Assembly (NCBI GenBank): GCA_017443885.1
Contig: JAFSXW010000055.1
Span: forward strand, 1-5,883
Reading direction: 5' to 3'
From: Clostridia bacterium
GTDB taxonomy: Bacteria > Bacillota > Clostridia > Christensenellales > UBA1242
Length of the DNA stretch: 5,883 nt
In this document: positions 1 through 5,883 of the stretch, in pieces
Layout of the letters: the number at the start of each line of letters is the position of its first letter
Position numbering within the stretch: position 1 is the first letter of the stretch
Translations under genes and position numbers: made by a program
The notes under the pieces: model-generated
The model's input: the letters and a program-made list of their open reading frames with translations, nothing else
What the model was told of the DNA's origin: nothing
The model's database searches: none

Positions 1-1550
1 AATTCATTAAGCAAGTTTGGTGTGCTAATATTTTCTTTATTTTCTATTTTTATGCTATTTATTTTGCTTATAATTTCTTCATATTCATTTTTAACATTTT
101 CATTTTCTTCAAAATTAAAATCACCATTATTTGCTTGCTCTTTAAATTTAAGTTCATATGCTTTTAAAGTTTCTAAAAGCTCATTTATCCTTGAAACTAG
201 CACCACTCTTTCATTATCAACTAAAAGCATCACTTTATCTAGCATCTCCATTTGAGCCTTTAATTCTGCACCCTTTTTTATTTGCAAAACAATATTTGTG
301 TCAACATTTTTATCTTTGATTTTTATGTTTATGTTATCTAATTTTTTTTGCAATTCATCTCTAATAATGCTGTTGTTATAAAGTTCTTCCTGATAATTTT
401 TAATTTCATTATTAATATTGTTTATCTCAATATTCAACTCTTCCAGTTTTTTATTTAGTTTTTCTATTTCTAATTTTTTGCTAGTTAAACCATTTAAATT
501 GTTTTGCTTTTCTAAAAGTGCATTGTAAGTTTCGCTATAATTTTTATTAAAAATATCTGATTCATTAATTATATTTTCATATTCTTTACTAATACTAAAC
601 AATTCTGTTTTTTTGTTTCCAAATTCATTTTGCAGGTTTAAAATTTCTGCATTTAAAGATTCAGCCTCTTTCACCTTTTCAAATAGTGGCAAAACTTTTT
701 TTGCCTTTAAAAGTTTTTCTTTTAGCTCCTGCATTTCATTATTTTTATCTAGCAATAATTTTTCTATTTTTTTAGCTTCTTCTTGTTGGCTAAGCAAAAA
801 TTTAATTTCTTTTAATTTATTTAGTTTTTCGGTTTTTTGTTTTAAATCAATCTCTAATAGTTCAATTTCATCTTTTATAGCAAACAAACTACTTTTTATT
901 TCTTTAATATTTTCCTCGCTAACATCATTAATTTGCGTAAGTTTACCATTTATCTCGGCAAGTTTCACGCTTAAATCTTGTTCTTTTTCGCTAACACTAT
1001 TTTGTAGTGGTGCACCATACTTTGATAAATTAAATATATTGCTTACGATATTTGTGCGTTCGCTACTTGTCGCATTTAAAAAATTGGCAAATTGCCCTTG
1101 TGGTAAGGCAATGCATTTTGAAAACTCACTGAAAGATAGCCCTAATTTATTTTTGACTGCATCATCAACTGCACTAACCCCTTCACAAGTAACGGCAAAT
1201 CTATCGCCCTGTTTTTCATAAAAAACGGCACTTGAATCAACTGTTTGATCGTCTTTTTTCTTCTTAAAAAACCTTTCAACCATATAGGTTTTAATAGCTC
1301 CATTTTTGCTAGCATTAAACACAAGCTTAACGCTTGCACTATCACAGGAAGCACAGATGAATTCTATTGCCCTTTTTGCTCTTTCTGTTTTACCATAAAG
1401 AGCAATAGTTATTGCGTCTAAAATAGTGCTTTTGCCACTACCTGTTTGACCAAATATACCAAAAAAACCACTAGGAAGAGCGCTAAAATCTATTTTTTGC
1501 TCGGTTTTAAAACTGTTTATGCCATAAATTGTTAAACTAATCGGTTGCAT
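1..1550 (-). CDS. sbcC: SbcC exonuclease subunit (SMC/Rad50-type ATPase), N-terminal part, truncated by window edge
   Basis: ATPase subunit of the SbcCD (Rad50-Mre11 type) nuclease, which opens and cuts DNA hairpins and protein-blocked double-strand ends. The start is ATG at 1550-1548, preceded by AAGGAG 7 nt upstream, and the frame stays open to the left edge (about 516 codons). It begins MQPISLTIYGINSF. Walker A is GQTGSGKST at residues 34-42, followed by ILDAI, as in SbcC/Rad50. A Q-loop segment LPQGQFANFL has its conserved Gln at residue 151. From about residue 175 onward the protein is rich in Lys, Glu, Asn, Leu and Ile with heptad-like spacing, which is the outgoing arm of the long coiled coil. 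I saw no CxxC zinc hook in the visible part of that arm. The hook, the returning arm, and the signature and Walker B motifs should lie beyond the edge, since SbcC proteins usually run to about 900-1100 aa. The gene overlaps the end of sbcD by 14 nt, so the two are co-transcribed and probably translationally coupled. Confidence 0.93.
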   Translation of the reverse strand, partial: MQPISLTIYGINSFKTEQKIDFSALPSGFFGIFGQTGSGKSTILDAITIALYGKTERAKRAIEFICASCDSASVKLVFNASKNGAIKTYMVERFFKKKKDDQTVDSSAVFYEKQGDRFAVTCEGVSAVDDAVKNKLGLSFSEFSKCIALPQGQFANFLNATSSERTNIVSNIFNLSKYGAPLQNSVSEKEQDLSVKLAEINGKLTQINDVSEENIKEIKSSLFAIKDEIELLEIDLKQKTEKLNKLKEIKFLLSQQEEAKKIEKLLLDKNNEMQELKEKLLKAKKVLPLFEKVKEAESLNAEILNLQNEFGNKKTELFSISKEYENIINESDIFNKNYSETYNALLEKQNNLNGLTSKKLEIEKLNKKLEELNIEINNINNEIKNYQEELYNNSIIRDELQKKLDNINIKIKDKNVDTNIVLQIKKGAELKAQMEMLDKVMLLVDNERVVLVSRINELLETLKAYELKFKEQANNGDFNFEENENVKNEYEEIISKINSIKIENKENISTPNLLNE

Positions 1551-2712
1551 CTATTTTCTCCTTACACTCTAAAAACATTTCAACCAAACCTTTTGGTGGT
1601 GTTTGCCCAGTTTTAGCCTTATAGAATTCAAGAAATAATTCTTCATCATTTAAATTTTTTCTATTATAAGCAATTTTTTGTTCGCCGTCTTCACTAATAA
1701 GTTCAAGGTTTAATGTTACAATATTAGGGAATATTTTTCTTAATTCTTTTATGTCTTGAGATTTTAGTGGAACACTTGATGTTATTGTTAGTTCAACTAA
1801 ATCATCTTTATTATTTAGGCTCAATTCCTTATATGCTGATGCAACACTAGAAGCTTTAATTTTAATTAGATTTTTTGCTGTTTTAAGTGGAATTTTTTGA
1901 ACGCTTTTAACGCCACCCTTATTAGCATCTAGAAGAAGCACTGAGGGCCGTTCATCTTTAAAACGGAGTTCTATTATAGACCCTGGATAATAGATATTAT
2001 CTTTTATTTTTTGGCTTCTGTGTAAGTGCCCTAGTGCCACATAATGAGCATTTTTTGAAAACACATCTGGCCCAACAGCCATCACATCACCCACTTTCAC
2101 TTCTTTATTGTCTCCCATAAGTGCCCCAACAACAAATAAGTGCCCCACGCAAATATTTAGCGAACTATCACTAAAATGGCTTGTGCCAAATTCTAGCAAG
2201 AATTTAACTGCATCTGCATAGCAAGAAGCATCTTTTGCCTCTTCTTTCGCTTTTTCAAGGCTAATAAAAGGCAAAAAAGCCAGGGTGCAATCTTCATCTT
2301 GCGCCTTAATTTTCACATAGCCTTTGCCCGCTTCCATAACATAATTTTCGCCTTCTCTATTAATCTTTTTTGCAACAAAATTATCTAAGCTTGTGGCAAG
2401 AATTATATTATGCTTTTCTGCAAGTGGCCTAGAAGCTCCAAGCCGTTCGCCATCATCATGATTTCCGGGAATAATAAACACAACTCTGTTGTTATGATTA
2501 GAAAGTTTTTCAACACTTCTAAAAAACAAATCTTCAGCTTCGCTAGAAGGCTGTTTTGTGTGAAAAATATCGCCAGAAATTATTACAATACTCACATCTT
2601 CTCTGTCGCAAATATCAGAGAGTTCATTTAAAACAGTTTCTTGCTCTAATATTCTATCTCTATTTTCTAGTTTTGCCCCTAAATGCCAATCTGCAGTGTG
2701 AATAATTTTCAT
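1537..2712 (-). CDS. sbcD: SbcD exonuclease subunit (Mre11-type metallophosphoesterase)
   Basis: Nuclease subunit of the SbcCD complex. It supplies the Mn-dependent exo- and endonuclease active site, while SbcC drives it with ATP. The 391 residues match the usual size of about 380-410. All calcineurin-like phosphoesterase motifs are present: D8-W-H10 (HTADWHLG), SGD at 46-48, PGNHD at 82-86, VGH191, and GHLH at 228-231, followed by YYPGS at 241-245. The C-terminal part (about 280-391) fits the SbcD capping and SbcC-binding domain, ending in the familiar FYKAKTG and PPKGLVEMF stretch. I chose ATG at 2712 because the family begins M-K-I-I-H-T-A-D-W-H there and AAGGAG lies upstream at 2725-2730. 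An in-frame TTG at 2754 would add 14 residues foreign to the family. This is the first gene of the sbcDC operon, read from the promoter at 2791-2819. Confidence 0.96.
   Translation of the reverse strand: MKIIHTADWHLGAKLENRDRILEQETVLNELSDICDREDVSIVIISGDIFHTKQPSSEAEDLFFRSVEKLSNHNNRVVFIIPGNHDDGERLGASRPLAEKHNIILATSLDNFVAKKINREGENYVMEAGKGYVKIKAQDEDCTLAFLPFISLEKAKEEAKDASCYADAVKFLLEFGTSHFSDSSLNICVGHLFVVGALMGDNKEVKVGDVMAVGPDVFSKNAHYVALGHLHRSQKIKDNIYYPGSIIELRFKDERPSVLLLDANKGGVKSVQKIPLKTAKNLIKIKASSVASAYKELSLNNKDDLVELTITSSVPLKSQDIKELRKIFPNIVTLNLELISEDGEQKIAYNRKNLNDEELFLEFYKAKTGQTPPKGLVEMFLECKEKIDATD
1558..1563 (-). promoter_or_regulatory. Ribosome binding site of sbcC, inside sbcD
   Basis: On the minus strand AAGGAG lies 7 nt before the ATG at 1550. 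It sits within the last codons of sbcD, whose stop (TAG, 1539-1537) is downstream of the sbcC start. This fixes the sbcC start and shows that it overlaps sbcD. Confidence 0.85.
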
Positions 2713-2724
2713 AAAACAAAACTT

Positions 2725-2730
2725 CTCCTT
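2725..2730 (-). promoter_or_regulatory. Ribosome binding site that sets the sbcD start
   Basis: Minus-strand AAGGAG, 12 nt before the ATG at 2712 (slightly long spacing; the purine run continues as AAG toward the start). It supports the family-consistent start over the TTG at 2754. Confidence 0.75.
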
Positions 2731-2739
2731 CAAAAAACA

Positions 2740-2768
2740 TTGAACTTTTAGCAAAATCGTGGTATATT
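2740..2768 (+). promoter_or_regulatory. Predicted sigma-A promoter of the dnaD-like/loader operon, with extended -10
   Basis: The -35 box is TTGAAC (2740-2745) and the -10 box is TATATT (2763-2768), with a 17 bp spacer. TG at 2760-2761 gives an extended -10 (TGGTATATT). Transcription would start near 2775, leaving a leader of about 60 nt before the ATG at 2838. The match is by sequence only. Confidence 0.7.
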
Positions 2769-2790
2769 GTGTTCAGTAAAAGTTTTTTTT

Positions 2791-2819
2791 ATTATAAATA
2801 AAAACTAAAACTAAATCAA
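2791..2819 (-). promoter_or_regulatory. Predicted sigma-A promoter of the sbcDC operon
   Basis: On the minus strand, TTGATT (2819-2814) and a perfect TATAAT (2796-2791) are separated by 17 bp. Transcription would start near 2784, giving a leader of about 70 nt before the sbcD ATG at 2712. The predicted transcript runs leftward across the opposing promoter at 2740-2768. The region is AT-rich, so chance boxes are possible, but both hexamers and the spacing are close to ideal. Confidence 0.68.
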
Positions 2820-2837
2820 CTAAAAGGAGCTCGCTTT

Positions 2838-4298
2838 ATGGCACTATGTAGTTTTTCTAATGCTTTTTCGCTATCTAGTTTCACTATTTTAGACAATTCA
2901 TTTTTTATGGATTTTTTGCCAGAAGCATCTGGCTCTCAACTTAAAGTTTATTTATATGGCAGATTTCTTTGCACTAGCCAAGACGAAACAAATAATAGCC
3001 TTGAATCTATGTGTAGAGTTTTAGGGCTTAGCGAAGACGAACTTATTTCTTGTTTTTCATATTGGCAAACAATGGGGCTAGTTCAAATCACATCAACTTC
3101 CCCACTAGAAGTTCAATTTTTGCCAATAAAACAATTTTCTGGGTCTAGTAAAATTAGAAATAAAGAAAAGTATGATGATTTTAATAAGCGAGCCCAAGAA
3201 ATTTTATCTGGAAGGCTTATAACCCCTCATGAATATAACGAATATTACACATTAATTGAAACATATAAATTTGAACCAGAAGCAGTGCTTATGATTATTA
3301 AATATTGCACAAGTTTAAAATCTAATAGTATAAACTACCCTTACATTTTAGCCGTTGCAAAAAGTTTAATGGAAGAAAACATAAAAACTGCTGCTGCCTT
3401 AGAAGAAAAACTTATTGAGCAAGAAAAATCTAGTGAAGAACTTAAAAGCGTTCTATCAAGTTTAGGGTTAAAACGCCCTGCCGATATGGAAGAACGCAAC
3501 TTATATTTAAAATGGATAAATGGCTATGGTTTCACTCATGGCGTAATTTTATATGTTGCAAAAAAGCAAAACCAAAAAGGTGGAATGCATAAACTAGATG
3601 AAAACCTAACAAAATATTTCGAATTAAAATTATTTACCATTAATGAAATTGAAAACTATGCCGTGCTTAGAGAAAACTTATTTAATATTGCAAAAACAGT
3701 AACAAGAAATATTGGTCAATACTATCAAGTTTTAGATAGCGTTGTGGATAACTATGTTTCTGGCTGGGTTCAAAAAGGATTTTCAGAAAATATGCTTAAT
3801 TTAATTAGTAAATACTGCTTCACTATGAATTACCGCACACTAGAACTTATGGACGACACTATTAATAAATTTTATAAACTCGGATTAGTAAGTGAAGATG
3901 CTGTGAACCAACACATTAAAGAATTAAATTCTCAAACACAACAAATTAAAGAAATTCTTGACATTTTGGGGCTTGTTAGAAATGTTAACTCCTACGATAG
4001 AGAATTGTTTAAAACTTGGACTTCATCTTGGGAATTTTCATTAGATGCAATAAAAATAGTTGCAGAAAATGCTAAAAATAAGGAACACCCAATATCTTAT
4101 ATCAGCAAAATTTTAGGCGATTTATACAACAGAAACATTAAACAAGAAGACGAAATTAAAAAAGCTCTTTCTGAAAAAGAATATAAAAGCGTTGCTAGCA
4201 CCCAAGCCAAAAATGATGCCACTAATTTTGCACAAAGAGACTACACTAAAGAAGACCTATCCGCCCTATTTGATTCTCTTGATGATATTGAAATTTAA
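2838..4298 (+). CDS. DnaD-like primosome protein with winged-helix N-terminus and four DnaB_2-type helical repeats
   Basis: Likely a primosomal scaffold of the Firmicutes DnaD/DnaB family, which binds DNA and helps deliver the replicative helicase at origins and restarted forks. Residues about 20-100 match the DnaD N-terminal winged helix: LKVYLYGRF at 35-43, a Leu-rich recognition region (LESMCRVLGLSEDEL), and YWQTMGLVQI at 75-84. Four helical segments follow at about 133-195, 221-275, 302-363 and 388-444. Each has an aromatic-rich first helix, a middle I/L-hydrophobic helix ending near KYC or VA, and a Tyr/Leu-rich third helix, resembling the DnaB_2 (DDBH2) fold. The tail carries FAQRDYTKEDLSALF (464-478) and an acidic end, a typical clostridial DnaD ending. 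AAAAGGAGC stands about 7 nt before the ATG. The gene is followed immediately by the helicase loader. The family call is firm; the repeat count is my reading of the sequence. Confidence 0.88.
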   Translation: MALCSFSNAFSLSSFTILDNSFFMDFLPEASGSQLKVYLYGRFLCTSQDETNNSLESMCRVLGLSEDELISCFSYWQTMGLVQITSTSPLEVQFLPIKQFSGSSKIRNKEKYDDFNKRAQEILSGRLITPHEYNEYYTLIETYKFEPEAVLMIIKYCTSLKSNSINYPYILAVAKSLMEENIKTAAALEEKLIEQEKSSEELKSVLSSLGLKRPADMEERNLYLKWINGYGFTHGVILYVAKKQNQKGGMHKLDENLTKYFELKLFTINEIENYAVLRENLFNIAKTVTRNIGQYYQVLDSVVDNYVSGWVQKGFSENMLNLISKYCFTMNYRTLELMDDTINKFYKLGLVSEDAVNQHIKELNSQTQQIKEILDILGLVRNVNSYDRELFKTWTSSWEFSLDAIKIVAENAKNKEHPISYISKILGDLYNRNIKQEDEIKKALSEKEYKSVASTQAKNDATNFAQRDYTKEDLSALFDSLDDIEI

Positions 4299-4302
4299 GG
4301 AG
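4297..4302 (+). promoter_or_regulatory. Ribosome binding site of the helicase loader, overlapping the upstream stop codon
   Basis: AAGGAG shares its first two bases with the TAA stop of the DnaD-like gene (4296-4298) and lies 7 nt before the ATG at 4310. There is no room for a separate promoter, so the two genes form one operon with likely coupled translation. Confidence 0.85.
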
Positions 4303-4309
4303 CAAAAGA

Positions 4310-5221
4310 ATGGACGCAAAACAAATTGTTAAAAACGAAATAGCAAAACTCAGAAGTGATGCCATAAATAAAGCACAAGAAAATAAATTAAAAGCACTTT
4401 CTAACTCTCACTTTCGTTCGCTAGATAAAGAAGAACGATTATTAGTGCTTAAAATTAGCAAACTTATAGCAGAAGATAAGCCTTGTGGTGCCGAGCAAGA
4501 AGAACTTATAAAAATACAAAAAGCAAAGCAAAAAGAGCTAAATAATCTTGGCCTCACAAAAGAAGATTTAGTTCCACAATTTTCATGCAATGCGTGTGAA
4601 GACACTGGAATTATAAACGGAAAATATTGCAAATGCTTCAATGAAAAATTGCAGGCTTTAATATCGAGCACAGCAGAAAAACAATACACACCATTAGATA
4701 AGTTAAACTCAGTAAAAAACGCAAAACAAGCAGAAAATATTGAAAAAATTAAGCAAATTTTGCAAAATTTTGTAAATAACCCTAAAAATTATATTAATAT
4801 TTTGCTATGCGGAAAAACCGGTGTTGGAAAAACAACTCTTGCCGAAGGCCTTTTAGGTTCAGCACAAAAAGAAGGCAAACTTGCGTGCGAATTATCTAGT
4901 TTTAAAATGAATGAACTGTTCACTAAATTTCACACCACCTTTACAAATGAAAGAGAAGACTATCTTTCTCCAATGCTTTCTTGCGACTATCTTTTAATAG
5001 ATGATCTTGGCACAGAACCCATTAAGAGAAACATAACACTTGAATATTTATATTTACTTTTAAGCGAGCGTGAAAAATATAATAAACACACAATCATTAC
5101 CACTAATCTAAACTTAGATGGCATTCTTGCAAGATATGGCGAAAGAATATTTAGCCGAATTTCAAGCAAAAAAACCACACTAAAATTTTATATAGATGGT
5201 GATGATTTAAGGCTTAGTTAG
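4310..5221 (+). CDS. DnaI/DnaC-like AAA+ replicative helicase loader
   Basis: ATPase of the DnaI (Bacillus) / DnaC (E. coli) type, which binds the replicative helicase and loads it onto single-stranded DNA. At 303 residues it is close to B. subtilis DnaI (about 310). The N-terminal part (1-120) is charged and helical, then carries a Cys cluster, C93-x2-C96 and C107-x-C109, fitting the zinc-binding helicase-interaction domain of DnaI. The AAA+ domain follows: Walker A GKTGVGKTT at 168-176, Walker B LLIDDLG at 228-234, sensor-1 TTN at 264-266, and YGERIFSRI at 276-284, whose Arg residues are candidates for the arginine finger. The end (FYIDGDDLR) matches the family. Similar ATPases include the IstB transposition helpers, but the zinc cluster and the DnaD-like neighbour favour a chromosomal loader. 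I leave the symbol blank because Clostridia use both dnaC and dnaI names. Confidence 0.92.
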   Translation: MDAKQIVKNEIAKLRSDAINKAQENKLKALSNSHFRSLDKEERLLVLKISKLIAEDKPCGAEQEELIKIQKAKQKELNNLGLTKEDLVPQFSCNACEDTGIINGKYCKCFNEKLQALISSTAEKQYTPLDKLNSVKNAKQAENIEKIKQILQNFVNNPKNYINILLCGKTGVGKTTLAEGLLGSAQKEGKLACELSSFKMNELFTKFHTTFTNEREDYLSPMLSCDYLLIDDLGTEPIKRNITLEYLYLLLSEREKYNKHTIITTNLNLDGILARYGERIFSRISSKKTTLKFYIDGDDLRLS

Positions 5222-5275
5222 TTAGTTAAAGCAAAAAGATTTTATAAAACTTTATTAACGAAATTTAATAAATAA

Positions 5276-5307
5276 AAAATAGGCAACCATATTTGGTTGC
5301 TTATTTT
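5276..5307. terminator. Bidirectional rho-independent terminator between convergent genes
   Basis: GCAACCA (5283-5289) pairs with TGGTTGC (5294-5300) around a 4 nt loop. The stem extends outward through a G-T wobble and A-T pairs to about 5276/5307. On the plus strand it is followed by T-rich TTATTTTATT; on the minus strand it is followed by TATTTTTTATTT. It can therefore end both the helicase-loader operon and the dapA-like gene. The remaining bases from 5222 to 5275 are AT-rich and show nothing else I recognise. Confidence 0.85.
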
Positions 5308-5883
5308 ATTATTTTATTTTGCTTTAAAATAAAAACATCTTCCACAATTTCCTTTTTACTCACACTATTTGCCTTATCAAGAGGAGGTCGTGTTTCACCA
5401 CAATCCAATTTTAGCAATGAAAGTAAATATTTAATTAAAATTGGGTTCGTTTCTAAAAATAAATCTTTACTGAGTTTATTATATGCATTTAAAACTTCAG
5501 GTAAACAACTATCTGCCCTAACTTCATCAAAAATTTGTTTTGTTAATTTCGGCAATGCATTTGACACCACACTTATCGCCCCACTTGCTCCTAACTTTAT
5601 AAACTCTTCTAATAAATAATCTTCACCACATAAAACATATTTATTTATATTTTTAGAAAGATAACTTACTTGCTCTAAATTATTATCTGCAAATTTAATA
5701 CCAATAATATTTTCATGTGCATTTAAAATTGTATTTAAAGTCTCTATATTTAAATATTGTCCACTTCTAGATGGAACATAATAAATAATAATTGGAATAT
5801 TTGTTATCTCTGCACAACGCTTCACATGGTTTATTAATCCACTGAAATTTGGTTTTATAAAAAATGGCAAATTTAAAAGAAAG
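5301..5883 (-). CDS. dapA: Dihydrodipicolinate synthase (DapA) family lyase, C-terminal part, truncated by window edge
   Basis: Class I aldolase of the DHDPS/N-acetylneuraminate lyase family. DapA joins pyruvate and aspartate semialdehyde in the first committed step of lysine and diaminopimelate synthesis. About 194 C-terminal residues are visible, out of a usual total near 290-300, and the frame is open to the right edge. Visible landmarks are the YVPSRSG motif (Tyr codon 5781-5783, equivalent to E. coli Y133; Arg codon 5766-5768, equivalent to R138), the Schiff-base lysine in IGIKFADNN (codon 5694-5696, equivalent to K161), VLCGEDYLL, GASGAISVVSN, FLETNPILIKYLL and a C-terminal RPPL. At the place of E. 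coli PYYN it reads PFFI, so the position of catalytic Tyr107 is Phe. An in-frame TTG at 5870 is internal and not the start. The TAA stop (5303-5301) lies in the terminator stem. A divergent paralogue with another substrate is possible. Confidence 0.85.
   Translation of the reverse strand, partial: FLLNLPFFIKPNFSGLINHVKRCAEITNIPIIIYYVPSRSGQYLNIETLNTILNAHENIIGIKFADNNLEQVSYLSKNINKYVLCGEDYLLEEFIKLGASGAISVVSNALPKLTKQIFDEVRADSCLPEVLNAYNKLSKDLFLETNPILIKYLLSLLKLDCGETRPPLDKANSVSKKEIVEDVFILKQNKIIK

Noticed and set aside
22..1221. Plus-strand open frames (for example 22-255 and 613-1221) as small membrane proteins
   Set aside because: They are antisense to the AT-rich coiled-coil coding sequence of sbcC, which gives Phe/Ser/Leu-rich products by base composition alone. 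They lack ribosome binding sites and family features.
2713..2754. Longer SbcD starting at the in-frame TTG at 2754
   Set aside because: The 14 extra residues do not resemble SbcD N-termini, and AAGGAG lies between this TTG and the ATG at 2712, in the right place for the shorter form.
2741..2775. TGAAC (2741-2745) and GTTCA (2771-2775) as a possible LexA/SOS box controlling sbcDC
   Set aside because: The Gram-positive LexA box needs GAAC and GTTC about 4 bp apart; here they are 25 bp apart. I see no closer pair in the region.
4310..5221. AAA+ protein as an IstB transposition helper with an insertion sequence
   Set aside because: No IstA transposase gene, terminal inverted repeats or target duplication is visible. 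The N-terminal Cys cluster and DnaD-like partner fit a chromosomal helicase loader.
5868..5870. TTG at 5870 as the start of a short 189 aa protein
   Set aside because: The frame continues upstream to the window edge, and homology to DapA requires about 100 more N-terminal residues. It is an internal codon.
1..5883. Frequent CTAG tetranucleotides (about 25 counted by eye)
   Set aside because: CTAG is rare in many bacteria, but in a genome near 30% GC a number of this order is only modestly above chance expectation, and the sites show no spacing pattern.
1..5883. A new defence, mobile or secretion system
   Set aside because: Every substantial gene belongs to a known core family (SbcC, SbcD, DnaD-like, DnaI/DnaC-like, DapA-like). 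Intergenic gaps are short and hold only promoters and a terminator.

Overview
This 5.9 kb window comes from an AT-rich genome (roughly 30% GC by eye) with strong AGGAG-type ribosome binding sites and the standard genetic code. A DnaD-domain replication protein sits next to a DnaI/DnaC-type helicase loader, which is a low-GC Firmicutes arrangement. The most likely source is the chromosome of an anaerobic, perhaps uncultured, Clostridia-like bacterium. The lineage is inferred from gene content and style, because no 16S rRNA or other taxonomic marker is present.

Layout. (1) Positions 1-2712, minus strand: a DNA-repair operon, sbcD (complete, 391 aa) followed by sbcC (5' part only, running off the left edge). 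The two overlap by 14 nt, and sbcC has its own Shine-Dalgarno sequence inside sbcD. (2) Positions 2713-2837: a 125 bp divergent intergenic region with two good sigma-A-type promoters that face each other, so the two transcripts are predicted to overlap at their 5' ends. (3) Positions 2838-5221, plus strand: a tight two-gene operon made of a DnaD-like primosome protein with four helical repeats and a DnaI/DnaC-like AAA+ helicase loader. (4) Positions 5222-5300: a short convergent intergenic region holding a bidirectional terminator. (5) Positions 5301-5883, minus strand: the 3' part of a dapA-family gene (dihydrodipicolinate synthase), entering from the right edge.

How the genes fit together. 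SbcCD is an ATP-driven nuclease that trims hairpins and blocked DNA ends, often arising at replication forks. The DnaD-like protein and the loader are expected to bring the replicative helicase onto DNA at origins or restarted forks. The divergent pair therefore joins fork repair and helicase loading across one short control region. The dapA-like gene belongs to lysine/diaminopimelate metabolism and looks unrelated.

I found no mobile element, CRISPR array, tRNA, rRNA or phage gene. This looks like ordinary core chromosome rather than an accessory island. The points most worth a second look are the face-to-face promoters, the four-repeat architecture of the DnaD-like protein, and a Phe at the position of a catalytic Tyr in the DapA-like protein.
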